Shown here piece by piece: positions 7,957-14,981 of a stretch of 16,037 bases of DNA. Under the pieces are notes generated by a model. That model was not told the origin of the DNA, ran no database searches, and saw nothing but the letters and a program-made list of their open reading frames with translations. A program made the position numbers and the translations under genes. Position 1 is the first letter of the stretch, and each line of letters starts with the position of its first letter. Origin of the DNA: Bacteroidota bacterium. GTDB lineage: Bacteria; Bacteroidota; Ignavibacteria; Ignavibacteriales; Melioribacteraceae. The stretch lies in NCBI GenBank assembly GCA_023453125.1, contig JAEXUB010000253.1, positions 1 to 16,037 of the forward strand, read 5' to 3'.

Positions 7957-9003
7957 CTATTGATTAGTTAGTGTTATTTTGACTATTGAGCTGAGAATGG
8001 AATTAACAATTGTCTGAAACTGAGGAAAAGAAATTTCATTCCCCTGATCATTATAGAACTTAACATCATTCATAGAGACATTATTGAGAAGAGCGATAAG
8101 CTGTGTGGCTTTATCATTCTGAAGCTGATTTAGCAAAGCTATGAGTGCGCTCTTACCATCATTTTCCGATTCTCCTAATCGGGCAATTTTAAAGCTAATC
8201 GGAGGAGCGCTTATTTTTCTCTGTTCGGCAAGTCCATCAAGCTGAGCGCTGATTTCAAGCACCAGTTCCTGCCCGGGCAGCCATTCTCTTTCAAGAATGC
8301 TCCTGAGATCTATGCTGGTAATATTAGAATTAACCATGTAATCATTTATAAGAGGAGTACCCGATTTAAGAGCTTCTTCAAGGCTCTGAGTAGGAGATGT
8401 CCTTTGGCTTAGCCTGATTAAATATTTGCTCGCGCCGGGAACACCCTGCCAGCTGGAAGTAATACTTCCTAAAGGCTGAACACTTTCACTAACAGGTAAA
8501 ATTATTGTCATTGTATTGGTTGGATTTGATAGAATTAATTCTTCGGAAACCTGCGACAATAAGACATTAGTACCTGCGCTGTAAAGCTGGAGATTATATC
8601 TGAGAATTCCGGTCGCTTTGCCCAATTCTCTTAGCTCGGTAAGCTTACTATCGTTTTTGGCGTCGTTAGCAATTTCTATTCCCGCTGATCCTAATTGTGA
8701 ACTGGAAATAGTTCTCGAAGTAAATGCCTCTGTCGTAAAACGATACACTTGGCCAAAGGAGGAGTTAAAATCTTTTTTCCAATCAATTTCTCCCTTTAGA
8801 TAAACATTCAAACCGGTCGGGGAAATAATCAGTGTAAAATAGTCTCTCGCCCCTATAAGGTTGTTGTCAATTATTATATCCGCCAAATTAAGGGATGAGA
8901 CCGGCATTAATTGAAGGGTCATTGTCGCGGATTGTGCAGAAGTTGAAGATGAAATAAAAATGAACACCGCGGCAAAAAACGCGTAAATCATTTTTTTATT
9001 CAT
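7957..9003 (-). CDS. secreted protein with Ig/FN3-like segment, function unknown
   Basis: Not a family I recognise. Read from the ATG at 9003 it is 348 aa, with a signal peptide (1-23, 'AAVFIFISSSTSAQ'), a beta-rich N-terminal region (about 27-170), an Ig/FN3-like segment (about 175-275, containing 'SSWQGVPGASKYLIRL', the style of a fibronectin-like strand) and a C-terminal helical part (about 283-310) before a short final beta stretch. An in-frame ATG at 9015 is possible, but GAGG lies six bases before the 9003 ATG. It is the first gene of the operon containing the FecR protein, the barrel protein and the cyclase, so a periplasmic or cell-surface partner in that system is the best contextual guess. 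Confidence 0.75.
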   Translation of the reverse strand: MNKKMIYAFFAAVFIFISSSTSAQSATMTLQLMPVSSLNLADIIIDNNLIGARDYFTLIISPTGLNVYLKGEIDWKKDFNSSFGQVYRFTTEAFTSRTISSSQLGSAGIEIANDAKNDSKLTELRELGKATGILRYNLQLYSAGTNVLLSQVSEELILSNPTNTMTIILPVSESVQPLGSITSSWQGVPGASKYLIRLSQRTSPTQSLEEALKSGTPLINDYMVNSNITSIDLRSILEREWLPGQELVLEISAQLDGLAEQRKISAPPISFKIARLGESENDGKSALIALLNQLQNDKATQLIALLNNVSMNDVKFYNDQGNEISFPQFQTIVNSILSSIVKITLTNQ

Positions 9004-9029
9004 TGAAAACCTCATTTATTAGTTTTCAA
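9003..9029 (-). promoter_or_regulatory. small inverted repeat at the start codon of the cyclase-operon lead gene
   Basis: TTGAAAAC at 9003-9010 and GTTTTCAA at 9022-9029 are perfect 8-bp complements around an 11-base loop. In the - strand mRNA the 3' arm runs from the GAGG ribosome site to the A of the ATG, so pairing would partly hide the translation start. The arms are AU-rich and the pairing is weak; it may be fortuitous. The rest of 9030-9100 is AT-rich and should hold the operon promoter, but I see no convincing -10/-35 pair. Confidence 0.3.
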
Positions 9030-9100
9030 AATTGAACATTATTTACTATCTGATATGTAATTTTAAACGAATTTTGGTAGGATGCAACAGGAAATTTTCC

Positions 9101-9129
9101 AAAAAATGGACCGGGGACGGGGCCCCCGG
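9101..9129 (-). terminator. intrinsic terminator after the DUF3467 gene
   Basis: On the - strand CCGGGG (9129-9124), a 7-base loop and CCCCGG (9116-9111) form a GC-rich stem, followed after four bases by six T (9106-9101). It begins 7 nt past the DUF3467 stop codon, so it probably separates that gene from the FecR/cyclase operon downstream. Confidence 0.65.
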
Positions 9130-9136
9130 CTATAAA

Positions 9137-9457
9137 TCAGTTGATTTGTCCCGGTTTTTCAGGATTCATAAAGCCGAATGGATTGCTTCCCCCTTCGACT
9201 TTAATTTCGCCGAAACGGGATTCAAATTTTTCGATATTATCCTTTAAAGCCGCCAAAAGCATTTTTGCATGCTGCGGGGTAGTAATAATGCGGGCGTGAA
9301 CCTTTGCTTTAGGCACTCCCGGAACGACGCGTGTAAAATCGATAATGAATTCTGCGGGAGAATGGGAGATAATGGCGAGATTGGAATAAATTCCTTCGGC
9401 TTCTTTTTCGCCGAGTTCAATATTAAGCTGCTGCTGAACCGGTTCTTTCTGATTCAT
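9137..9457 (-). CDS. DUF3467 family protein
   Basis: A 106-aa cytoplasmic protein, no signal peptide, matching the small DUF3467 family common in Bacteroidota, Ignavibacteriota and relatives. Recognisable segments are 'EGIYSNLAIISHSPAEFIIDF' in two parts (21-30 and 31-41), 'RVVPGVPKAKVHARI' (43-57) and 'TTPQHAKMLLAALKDNI' (59-75). The C-terminus (88-106) is Gly/Pro-rich and probably disordered. No biochemical function is established that I know of. The start is set by AAAGGAG five bases before the ATG. The gene lies only about 20 nt downstream of the terminator of the TPR gene and has its own terminator, leaving little room for a separate promoter. Confidence 0.85.
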   Translation of the reverse strand: MNQKEPVQQQLNIELGEKEAEGIYSNLAIISHSPAEFIIDFTRVVPGVPKAKVHARIITTPQHAKMLLAALKDNIEKFESRFGEIKVEGGSNPFGFMNPEKPGQIN

Positions 9458-9481
9458 ATAAACTCCTTTTATTCAATAAAA

Positions 9482-9512
9482 AACCCACAATCCGGAATCC
9501 GGACTGTGGGTT
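9482..9512 (-). terminator. intrinsic terminator after the TPR gene
   Basis: On the - strand a 14-bp stem (9512-9499 with 9495-9482) pairs throughout with a single G-U wobble around a 3-base loop, and runs into a T tract (9483-9478). It starts 19 nt after the TPR stop codon. The DUF3467 ribosome site follows almost at once, so this hairpin also lies in the leader of any transcript reading into DUF3467. Confidence 0.85.
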
Positions 9513-9531
9513 AAAACATAATTGGAAATAA

Positions 9532-10677
9532 TTATTTTCTGTACTGATCGGCTTTTTTGAAAGCTTCTTCTGCTTCTTTTGTATTTCCTAATGCTGAATG
9601 GGCTTTACCAAGTGTTTCCCAAACTGCAGAGTCGTCTGTCTTCTTTTCAACGTATTTGTTCAAAAGAGGAAGAGCGAGTTTAATTTTATCTTTATGCTCA
9701 GTTGTTGTCTGGTTGGCTGCAACGGCCTTTTCGTTCATATCAACGCCCCAGTTAACATAGCAGGCTGCGAGATTATATATAGCATCAAGATAATTCGGAT
9801 CGAGTTCAACTGCTTTCTTAAGCTGTTCTTCTGCGCCTGCATAGTCTTTCAGGTTAAGAAGAATTGTACCGTAGTTATATCTGAAGCTTTTGTTGTTTGG
9901 CTGCGATTTAACGCCTTCGGCAAAAGATGCTTTGGCTTCTTCAATCTTATCGGCAAAAATATAGGCATTTGTAAGTGTTTCCATAAAGCCTGCGTCGCCG
10001 GCAAATCTTGTCTTTGCGCCGTTAAGAAGAGTAAGAGCCTCATTGTAATATTTATCTGCATCGGCCTTATTTCCAGCATCTTTAGCCTTGTTTCCTTTAT
10101 CAAGATAGAATTTGCCTAATAAAGTAAAGTAATCAGCTTTCTTTCCTTTTGCTGTTAAGGTCTTGAGAGGTGCTTCAATAAGTTCAATCTTGCCCATATT
10201 CAATGCTGTATAAACATAGTTTTCATGAGCTGCGAGTGTATCGGGCAAAATAGCCATAGCTTCTTCAAATGCGGATAATGCTCTGCCGAATACTACTGTA
10301 GCACTGTCAGCTTTTACTCTCTGAGCTCTGTTATAGAAGGCAATACCTTTATTGAAAGCTAATCCCCAATAGTGCCCTTTGTCAAAGTCAATTTCTTTCT
10401 TGAACTTGGAGCTTATTTCGAGGGATTTTGCATAGTTTGCAGTCATGTCGTTATATTTAGCCTGGATTCCGTCAATCTTTCCTAAAAGGTAATAAGCTTC
10501 ATCGCTGGTTGGGTTTTTCTTTAATTCAAGATTTAACATTTCTTTTGCTTTAGCCCAGTTTTTTACGTTGTCAGCCATATACATTTTTGCTGAGTTCAAT
10601 TCGGATGAAGAGCATTCAAATGCAGTCAATCCAAAAACCATGCTTAAAACACTTAAAATTATTACTAAACGCTTCAT
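9532..10677 (-). CDS. exported tetratricopeptide-repeat protein
   Basis: A 381-aa protein with an N-terminal hydrophobic export signal (about 4-20) and TPR units over most of its length. The clearest repeats are about 40-75 ('AKAKEMLNLELKKNP'), 128-160, 183-220, 230-260, 265-298 ('YNYGTILLNLKDYAGAEEQL' then 'ELDPNY') and 352-380 ('LGKAHSALGNTKEAEEAF'). C22 in 'AFECSSSE' suggests a lipoprotein, but Glu at the -1 position does not fit a normal lipobox, so lipidation is uncertain. TPR proteins of this kind scaffold protein complexes in the periplasm or at the membrane; the partner cannot be told from sequence. AAGGAG lies five bases before the ATG. It appears monocistronic or nearly so, with a strong terminator 19 nt after its stop, and is divergent from the add operon. 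Confidence 0.85.
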   Translation of the reverse strand: MKRLVIILSVLSMVFGLTAFECSSSELNSAKMYMADNVKNWAKAKEMLNLELKKNPTSDEAYYLLGKIDGIQAKYNDMTANYAKSLEISSKFKKEIDFDKGHYWGLAFNKGIAFYNRAQRVKADSATVVFGRALSAFEEAMAILPDTLAAHENYVYTALNMGKIELIEAPLKTLTAKGKKADYFTLLGKFYLDKGNKAKDAGNKADADKYYNEALTLLNGAKTRFAGDAGFMETLTNAYIFADKIEEAKASFAEGVKSQPNNKSFRYNYGTILLNLKDYAGAEEQLKKAVELDPNYLDAIYNLAACYVNWGVDMNEKAVAANQTTTEHKDKIKLALPLLNKYVEKKTDDSAVWETLGKAHSALGNTKEAEEAFKKADQYRK

Positions 10678-10712
10678 TGATTCTCCTTGTTATAAAAATA
10701 TTTGTACGAGGT

Positions 10713-10742
10713 AAAAATAACCAATTAATTTACCACTAGTCA
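10713..10742 (-). promoter_or_regulatory. candidate promoter for the TPR gene
   Basis: On the - strand TTGACT (10742-10737) and TATTTT (10718-10713) are 18 bases apart, a sigma70-like arrangement with a good -35 and a four-of-six -10, about 35 bases upstream of the TPR start codon. It is found by eye in AT-rich DNA. Confidence 0.4.
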
Positions 10743-10776
10743 AGGTAATAATTTTTCCCCTTTTTTCATAAAAATA

Positions 10777-10804
10777 TTGACTTTTTAATCATTTCTATAA
10801 TTTG
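10777..10804 (+). promoter_or_regulatory. candidate promoter region for the add-hutU-serA operon
   Basis: TTGACT at 10777-10782 is followed by TATAATTTG at 10796-10804. As a sigma70 promoter the spacing to TATAAT is only 13 bases, and the TTTG ending only approximates the Bacteroidota TAnnTTTG element, so the exact architecture is unclear. It lies about 45 bases before the add start in a gap that also holds the divergent TPR promoter. Confidence 0.3.
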
Positions 10805-10850
10805 ATTTTGCAGGGCGAAAAGAATAATTTTGAACTTAAAAGGAAATTAT

Positions 10851-11942
10851 ATGAAAACCGAAGAAATCATCCGTTCTGTGCCCAAAGTACTATTGCATGA
10901 TCACCTTGACGGCGGACTAAGAGCTTCAACGGTGATTGATCTGGCTAAGGATATTAAGTATAACAAACTCCCTACTACAGACCCGGGCGAACTGGCCGAA
11001 TGGTTCCATAGAGGGGCAAATAAAGGAAATTTGGTGGAATTTCTGCAGGGTTTTGAACATACCTGTGCAGTAATGCAGACCAAAGAGGCCCTGGAAAAAA
11101 TTGCCTTTGAGACTATAGAGGATATGTATAATGACGGAGTCTGCTACATAGAAAGCCGCTTTGCCCCCGTTTTCCATACCTCGAAAGGATTATATTATGA
11201 GGACATCATATCCGCTGTATTGCAGGGATTTGAGAAGGGAAAGGCAAAATATGGCGTTGGTTACGGACTGATTTTATGCGGAATGAGAAATATGAAAAAT
11301 ACGCTTGAAATTGCCGAACTTGCGGTAAATTTCAGGAATCAGGGGGTGGTTGGATTTGACCTGGCAGGTGAAGAAGGAGGCTATCCTCCAAAGAAGCACC
11401 TGGATGCATTCCAGTTCTGTAAAAGGGAAAATTTTTATATTACCATACACGCCGGCGAGGCATTCGGAAAGGAATCGATCTGGCAGGCAATTCAAATTTG
11501 CGGTTCCCACCGCATCGGGCACGCAACCAGGCTAATTGAAGATATTGTCTTTGACGAAAATAAGAAAGTTGTGGCACTTGGAAATCTGGCTCAGTATATT
11601 CTTGATACACGCCTGCCCCTTGAAATTTGCCTCTTGAGCAATGTTCATACAGGCGCTGTTGATAAACTGGAAAACCATCCCTTCCCCCACTTGTTCAAAG
11701 AAAAATTCCGCGTGTTCCTTAATACAGACGACCGCCTGATGAGCGATACGACTTTAACCAAAGAGTATATGACTGCAACCGAGATGTTCGGTATTACTCT
11801 TGACGATATAGAAAAACTGAATATTAATGCAATGAAATCCTCATTCCTGCCCCATAAAGAAAGGCTCAAATACATTTATAATGTAATTAAGCCGGGATAC
11901 CAGAAAATGAGAGAAAATCTTTTATCACTAAAACCGATGTAA
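10851..11942 (+). CDS. add: adenosine deaminase
   Basis: Zinc-dependent deamination of adenosine (and probably deoxyadenosine) to inosine, for purine salvage and nitrogen release in the cytoplasm. The 363-aa product keeps the whole metal and catalytic set: H16 and H18 in 'HDHLDGGLR', H200 and E203 in 'HAGEAFG', H224 in 'HRIGHATRL', and D293/D294 in 'NTDDRLMS'. The 'LLHDHLDGGLR' start and the 'SNVHTGA' and 'NTDDRLMS' motifs resemble the actinobacterial branch of the family more than the E. coli type. The ATG at 10851 is preceded by AAAAGGA at good spacing; an in-frame TTG at 10830 has no such site. It is first in a run with a 111-aa unknown, hutU and serA. Activity on another adenine nucleoside cannot be excluded by sequence. 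Confidence 0.9.
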   Translation: MKTEEIIRSVPKVLLHDHLDGGLRASTVIDLAKDIKYNKLPTTDPGELAEWFHRGANKGNLVEFLQGFEHTCAVMQTKEALEKIAFETIEDMYNDGVCYIESRFAPVFHTSKGLYYEDIISAVLQGFEKGKAKYGVGYGLILCGMRNMKNTLEIAELAVNFRNQGVVGFDLAGEEGGYPPKKHLDAFQFCKRENFYITIHAGEAFGKESIWQAIQICGSHRIGHATRLIEDIVFDENKKVVALGNLAQYILDTRLPLEICLLSNVHTGAVDKLENHPFPHLFKEKFRVFLNTDDRLMSDTTLTKEYMTATEMFGITLDDIEKLNINAMKSSFLPHKERLKYIYNVIKPGYQKMRENLLSLKPM

Positions 11943-11946
11943 TACT

Positions 11947-12282
11947 ATGGCAAAACCTTTATTTAAAAACTACACATTTGAATTCGACAAGAATGAAAAG
12001 AAAATGCTTAATAATTTTGTCCGCCAGGCCTTAAAACAGATTGAAGGGGACCCGAAATATGCAGGAGAAGTAAGAATATTCTCCTCCCTTTCGGAAAAAC
12101 TGAACTCTGCCGGCCCGGTTAAACTGACAAAAGATGAAAAAACCAGATTAACCATGCAGCTGCGCGAAAATCTTAAGCATATTGAAGCGCATATGAAAAA
12201 AGGTTGGTTCCTTAAAAGATGGCTTTATAAATCAATGTATACACAGTATAAAAATATTTATCAAACACATTTCGAAGAATAA
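11947..12282 (+). CDS. conserved-looking small protein, function unknown
   Basis: I do not recognise this 111-aa protein. It is strongly basic (many Lys, isolated Arg), has no signal peptide or membrane segment, and is predicted mostly helical: a helix about 15-33 ('KKMLNNFVRQALKQI'), a short beta-like piece 'GEVRIFSSLSEKL', and helices about 62-82 and 85-108. A soluble, possibly nucleic-acid- or partner-binding helical protein is a guess from composition. It starts 4 nt after add and ends 2 nt before hutU, so it is certainly part of the same transcript, and its placement between two enzyme genes supports it being real. No clear ribosome site precedes the ATG, suggesting coupling to translation of add. 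Confidence 0.75.
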   Translation: MAKPLFKNYTFEFDKNEKKMLNNFVRQALKQIEGDPKYAGEVRIFSSLSEKLNSAGPVKLTKDEKTRLTMQLRENLKHIEAHMKKGWFLKRWLYKSMYTQYKNIYQTHFEE

Positions 12283-12284
12283 AA

Positions 12285-13940
12285 ATGGAAAAGAGAAAGA
12301 ATATCAGATCACCGCACGGTAAAGAAATATCATGCAAAGGATGGATTCAGGAAGCCGCTCTCAGAATGCTTCATAACAATCTCGATGCCGAAGTAGCCGA
12401 ACGCCCGGAAGACCTTATTGTCTACGGCGGTTCCGGCAAAGCTGCGCGCAATTGGGATGCTTTTGATTCGATTGTTAAAACTCTTAAAGAACTTGAAACC
12501 GACGAAACTCTGCTTGTGCAGTCGGGTAAACCCGTTGCAGTTTTTAAAACCCATACAGATGCGCCAAGGGTTATCATCTCTAACTCTATGCTGGTACCCG
12601 ATTGGGGAACCTGGGATGAATTCCGCAGACTTGAACAGCTTGGTCTTACAATGTACGGACAGATGACCGCGGGGAGCTGGATTTATATCGGCTCGCAGGG
12701 TATTCTGCAGGGCACCTATGAGACTTTTGCCGAGTGCGCACGCAAGCATTTCAACGGAGACCTTAGCGGAAAATTCCTTTTAACTGCAGGACTTGGAGGA
12801 ATGGGGGGAGCTCAGCCTCTGGCGGCAACAATGAACGGCGCCGCATGCCTTGGAATTGACGTTGACCGTTCCAGGATTCAGAAAAGAATTGATACCGGTT
12901 ACTGCGACGTTATTACCGAAAGCCTTGATGAAGCCCTTAAACTCGTCCTTAAAGCCAAGGAAGAGAAAAAAGCCTTATCGGTTGGACTTGTAGGAAATGC
13001 CGGCGATATATTACCGGAAATTTTAAAGAAAAATATTATTCCGGATATTATAACAGACCAGACTTCGGCACACGATGTGTTGAACGGATATGTCCCGATG
13101 GGAATGACATTCGAAGAAGCGCTGGATCTGCGCAAATCTGATCCTGATAAATATATTGCTCTCTCACGCAAGACTATTGTTGAACACGTTAAGGCAATGC
13201 TCGAATTCCAGAGGAGAGGAGCAATAGCATTCGATTACGGTAATAACATAAGAGGCGAGGCTAAAGAAAACGGACTCGCAAATGCATTCGATATCCCCGG
13301 TTTCGTTCCGGAATATATACGTCCCCTCTTCTGCGACGGCAAAGGGCCTTTCAGATGGGCCGCCCTATCGGGAGATCCAAAAGATATTTATGAGACCGAC
13401 AAAGCGGTTATGGAAACATTCCCTGAGAATGAGGCATTAGTGCGCTGGATTAAAATGGCCGGCGAGAAAATCCATTTCCAGGGGCTGCCCGCCAGAATCT
13501 GCTGGCTCGGTTACGGCGAAAGAGCTAAAATGGGAAAAATTTTCAACGAGCTCGTTAGAACCGGTAAGGTAAGCGCTCCAATAGTAATTGGAAGAGACCA
13601 CCTCGACTGCGGCTCCGTTGCATCCCCAAACAGGGAAACAGAAGCTATGATGGACGGCAGCGATGCCATAGCAGACTGGCCGGTGCTTAACCTCCTTCTT
13701 AACGCAATCGGAGGCGCAAGCTGGGTTTCGCTGCATCACGGAGGCGGTGTCGGAATCGGCAAGTCGATTCACGCAGGTATGGTGGTAGTTGCCGATGGAA
13801 CACCCGAAGCTGAAAAAAGAATTGAACGCGTTCTTACTTACGATCCGGGAATGGGCATTGTACGCCACGCCGACGCAGGCTACGAACGCGCTATCAATAA
13901 TGCCAAAAAATTCGGCATTAAAATACCTATGATGAAATAA
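12285..13940 (+). CDS. hutU: urocanate hydratase (urocanase)
   Basis: Second enzyme of histidine degradation: NAD+-dependent hydration of urocanate to 4-imidazolone-5-propionate in the cytoplasm. The 551-aa length is normal for the family. Hallmarks present: 'YGGSGKAARNW' (47-57), the dinucleotide-binding 'GLGGMGGAQPLA' (169-180), and the urocanase signature 'FQGLPARICWLGYGER' (398-412) containing C406, the counterpart of the conserved cysteine C410 of the Pseudomonas enzyme. 'RDHLDCGSVASPNRET' (437-452) and 'HHGGGVGIGKS' (484-494) are also typical. It begins 2 nt after the stop of the 111-aa gene. Other hut genes (hutH, hutI, hutG, hutF) are not adjacent, which is unusual and implies that the rest of the pathway is elsewhere. 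Confidence 0.96.
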   Translation: MEKRKNIRSPHGKEISCKGWIQEAALRMLHNNLDAEVAERPEDLIVYGGSGKAARNWDAFDSIVKTLKELETDETLLVQSGKPVAVFKTHTDAPRVIISNSMLVPDWGTWDEFRRLEQLGLTMYGQMTAGSWIYIGSQGILQGTYETFAECARKHFNGDLSGKFLLTAGLGGMGGAQPLAATMNGAACLGIDVDRSRIQKRIDTGYCDVITESLDEALKLVLKAKEEKKALSVGLVGNAGDILPEILKKNIIPDIITDQTSAHDVLNGYVPMGMTFEEALDLRKSDPDKYIALSRKTIVEHVKAMLEFQRRGAIAFDYGNNIRGEAKENGLANAFDIPGFVPEYIRPLFCDGKGPFRWAALSGDPKDIYETDKAVMETFPENEALVRWIKMAGEKIHFQGLPARICWLGYGERAKMGKIFNELVRTGKVSAPIVIGRDHLDCGSVASPNRETEAMMDGSDAIADWPVLNLLLNAIGGASWVSLHHGGGVGIGKSIHAGMVVVADGTPEAEKRIERVLTYDPGMGIVRHADAGYERAINNAKKFGIKIPMMK

Positions 13941-13964
13941 CTAATTAGACCAAGGAGAGATGAA

Positions 13965-14909
13965 ATGAAAGTATTAATCGCTGACAAATTTCCCGAGAAC
14001 CATATTCAGACTTTGAAAGATAACGGATTTGACGTGGCATATCAGCCAAAACTCGGAGAGAACGATATTCCGGGGGCATGCGGCGATGCCGATTTCATAG
14101 TAGTTCGTTCAACCAATGTTAATGCCGCTGCCATCAATGCCGGCAACAACCTTAAACTTGTAATCCGTGCCGGCTCAGGCTACAACAATATAGACGTTAA
14201 AGCAGCCACTGAAAAAGGGGTTGCGGTCTGCAATACCCCGGGAAAAAACTCAATCGCAGTTGCTGAACTTGCAATGGGACTTATTGTTGCACTCGACAGA
14301 AAAATTCCTGATAACGTAAAGGACTTTAACACAAGCGTATGGAACAAGGCAAAGTATTCCGCTGCCGAAGGATTGTATGGAAAGACTCTCGGTATAATCG
14401 GTGTTGGAAATATCGGCAAAGAATTAGCCCAGCGCGCTAAAGCCTTCGGAATGAAGGTTATCGGCTATGATGTATTCAAACAGGAAGGAATTGGAGTTGA
14501 GTATATTGACGATATGAAAGAGCTTATTTCGAAATCGGATGTAATTTCACTTCACGTTCCCGCCAATCCTCTGACAAAGGGAATGTTTAATGACGAACTC
14601 TTCGGCCTTATGAAAAAGAAAGCTATGATTATCAATACATCCCGCGCAGATGTTATTGACGAAGACGCGCTTATTAAAGCCGTTAAAGAAAAAGGCATTA
14701 TGGCAGGCGTTGATGTATTCAAAGGAGAACCGGAAGGAAAAGACGGCGCAGTTGCATCAAAACTCCAGAATATCGAAGGCATTTATGTTACACACCACAT
14801 TGGCGCCTCTACTGAACAGGCTCAGGATGCAGTTGCCGAAGAAACAATTAAGATAATTGTTGACTTCAAAAATACAGGAACAATCCTGCATCAGGTAAAC
14901 AAGAAATAA
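13965..14909 (+). CDS. serA: D-3-phosphoglycerate dehydrogenase, short form lacking ACT domain
   Basis: NAD-dependent 2-hydroxyacid dehydrogenase, most likely catalysing the first step of serine synthesis, 3-phosphoglycerate to 3-phosphohydroxypyruvate. The 314-aa product has the split substrate domain (1-95 and about 285-314) and the Rossmann domain with 'GVGNIG' at 146-151. Catalytic residues are R227 in 'NTSRADVID', E255 in 'FKGEP' and H278 in 'THHIGAST'. Two positions differ from the usual motifs: 'SRA' in place of 'SRG', and His in place of Pro before the catalytic His. It lacks the C-terminal ACT and intervening domains of long SerA, so serine feedback through ACT is not expected. AAGGAG lies before the ATG, 24 nt after hutU, and a terminator follows. 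A different 2-hydroxyacid substrate is possible, but the 'IRAGSGYNNID' segment (67-77) favours SerA. Confidence 0.87.
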   Translation: MKVLIADKFPENHIQTLKDNGFDVAYQPKLGENDIPGACGDADFIVVRSTNVNAAAINAGNNLKLVIRAGSGYNNIDVKAATEKGVAVCNTPGKNSIAVAELAMGLIVALDRKIPDNVKDFNTSVWNKAKYSAAEGLYGKTLGIIGVGNIGKELAQRAKAFGMKVIGYDVFKQEGIGVEYIDDMKELISKSDVISLHVPANPLTKGMFNDELFGLMKKKAMIINTSRADVIDEDALIKAVKEKGIMAGVDVFKGEPEGKDGAVASKLQNIEGIYVTHHIGASTEQAQDAVAEETIKIIVDFKNTGTILHQVNKK

Positions 14910-14929
14910 CATTTTGTGTATTGAAAATT

Positions 14930-14957
14930 AAAAGGCGGATTCGAGTCCGCCTTTTTT
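14930..14957 (+). terminator. bidirectional intrinsic terminator between serA and the arylsulfotransferase gene
   Basis: A 10-bp stem (AAAAGGCGGA at 14930-14939 with TCCGCCTTTT at 14946-14955) closes a 6-base loop and continues into six T on the + strand. The A-rich 5' flank gives a T tract on the - strand as well. It stands 20 nt after serA and 24 nt past the end of the convergent gene, serving both. Confidence 0.9.
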
Positions 14958-14981
14958 ATTTCATTCAGCCTTTGCTGCAAA

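Noticed and set aside
9598..10119. 173-aa open frame on the + strand antisense to the TPR gene
   Set aside because: Its Cys/Phe/Ile-rich composition is what the reverse complement of a Lys/Ala/Glu-rich TPR gene yields; no ribosome site, and the - strand product has clear repeats.
12330..12749. 139-aa - strand open frame inside hutU
   Set aside because: Lies wholly under a full-length urocanase with intact motifs; no recognisable product.
13437..13868. 143-aa - strand open frame inside hutU
   Set aside because: Shadow of the conserved C-terminal half of urocanase; composition is not protein-like.
10851..13940. The amidohydrolase next to hutU as HutI or HutF of histidine degradation
   Set aside because: The motifs HDHLDGGLR, HAGE, HRIGH and NTDD and the 363-aa length fit adenosine deaminase rather than imidazolonepropionase or formimidoylglutamate deiminase.
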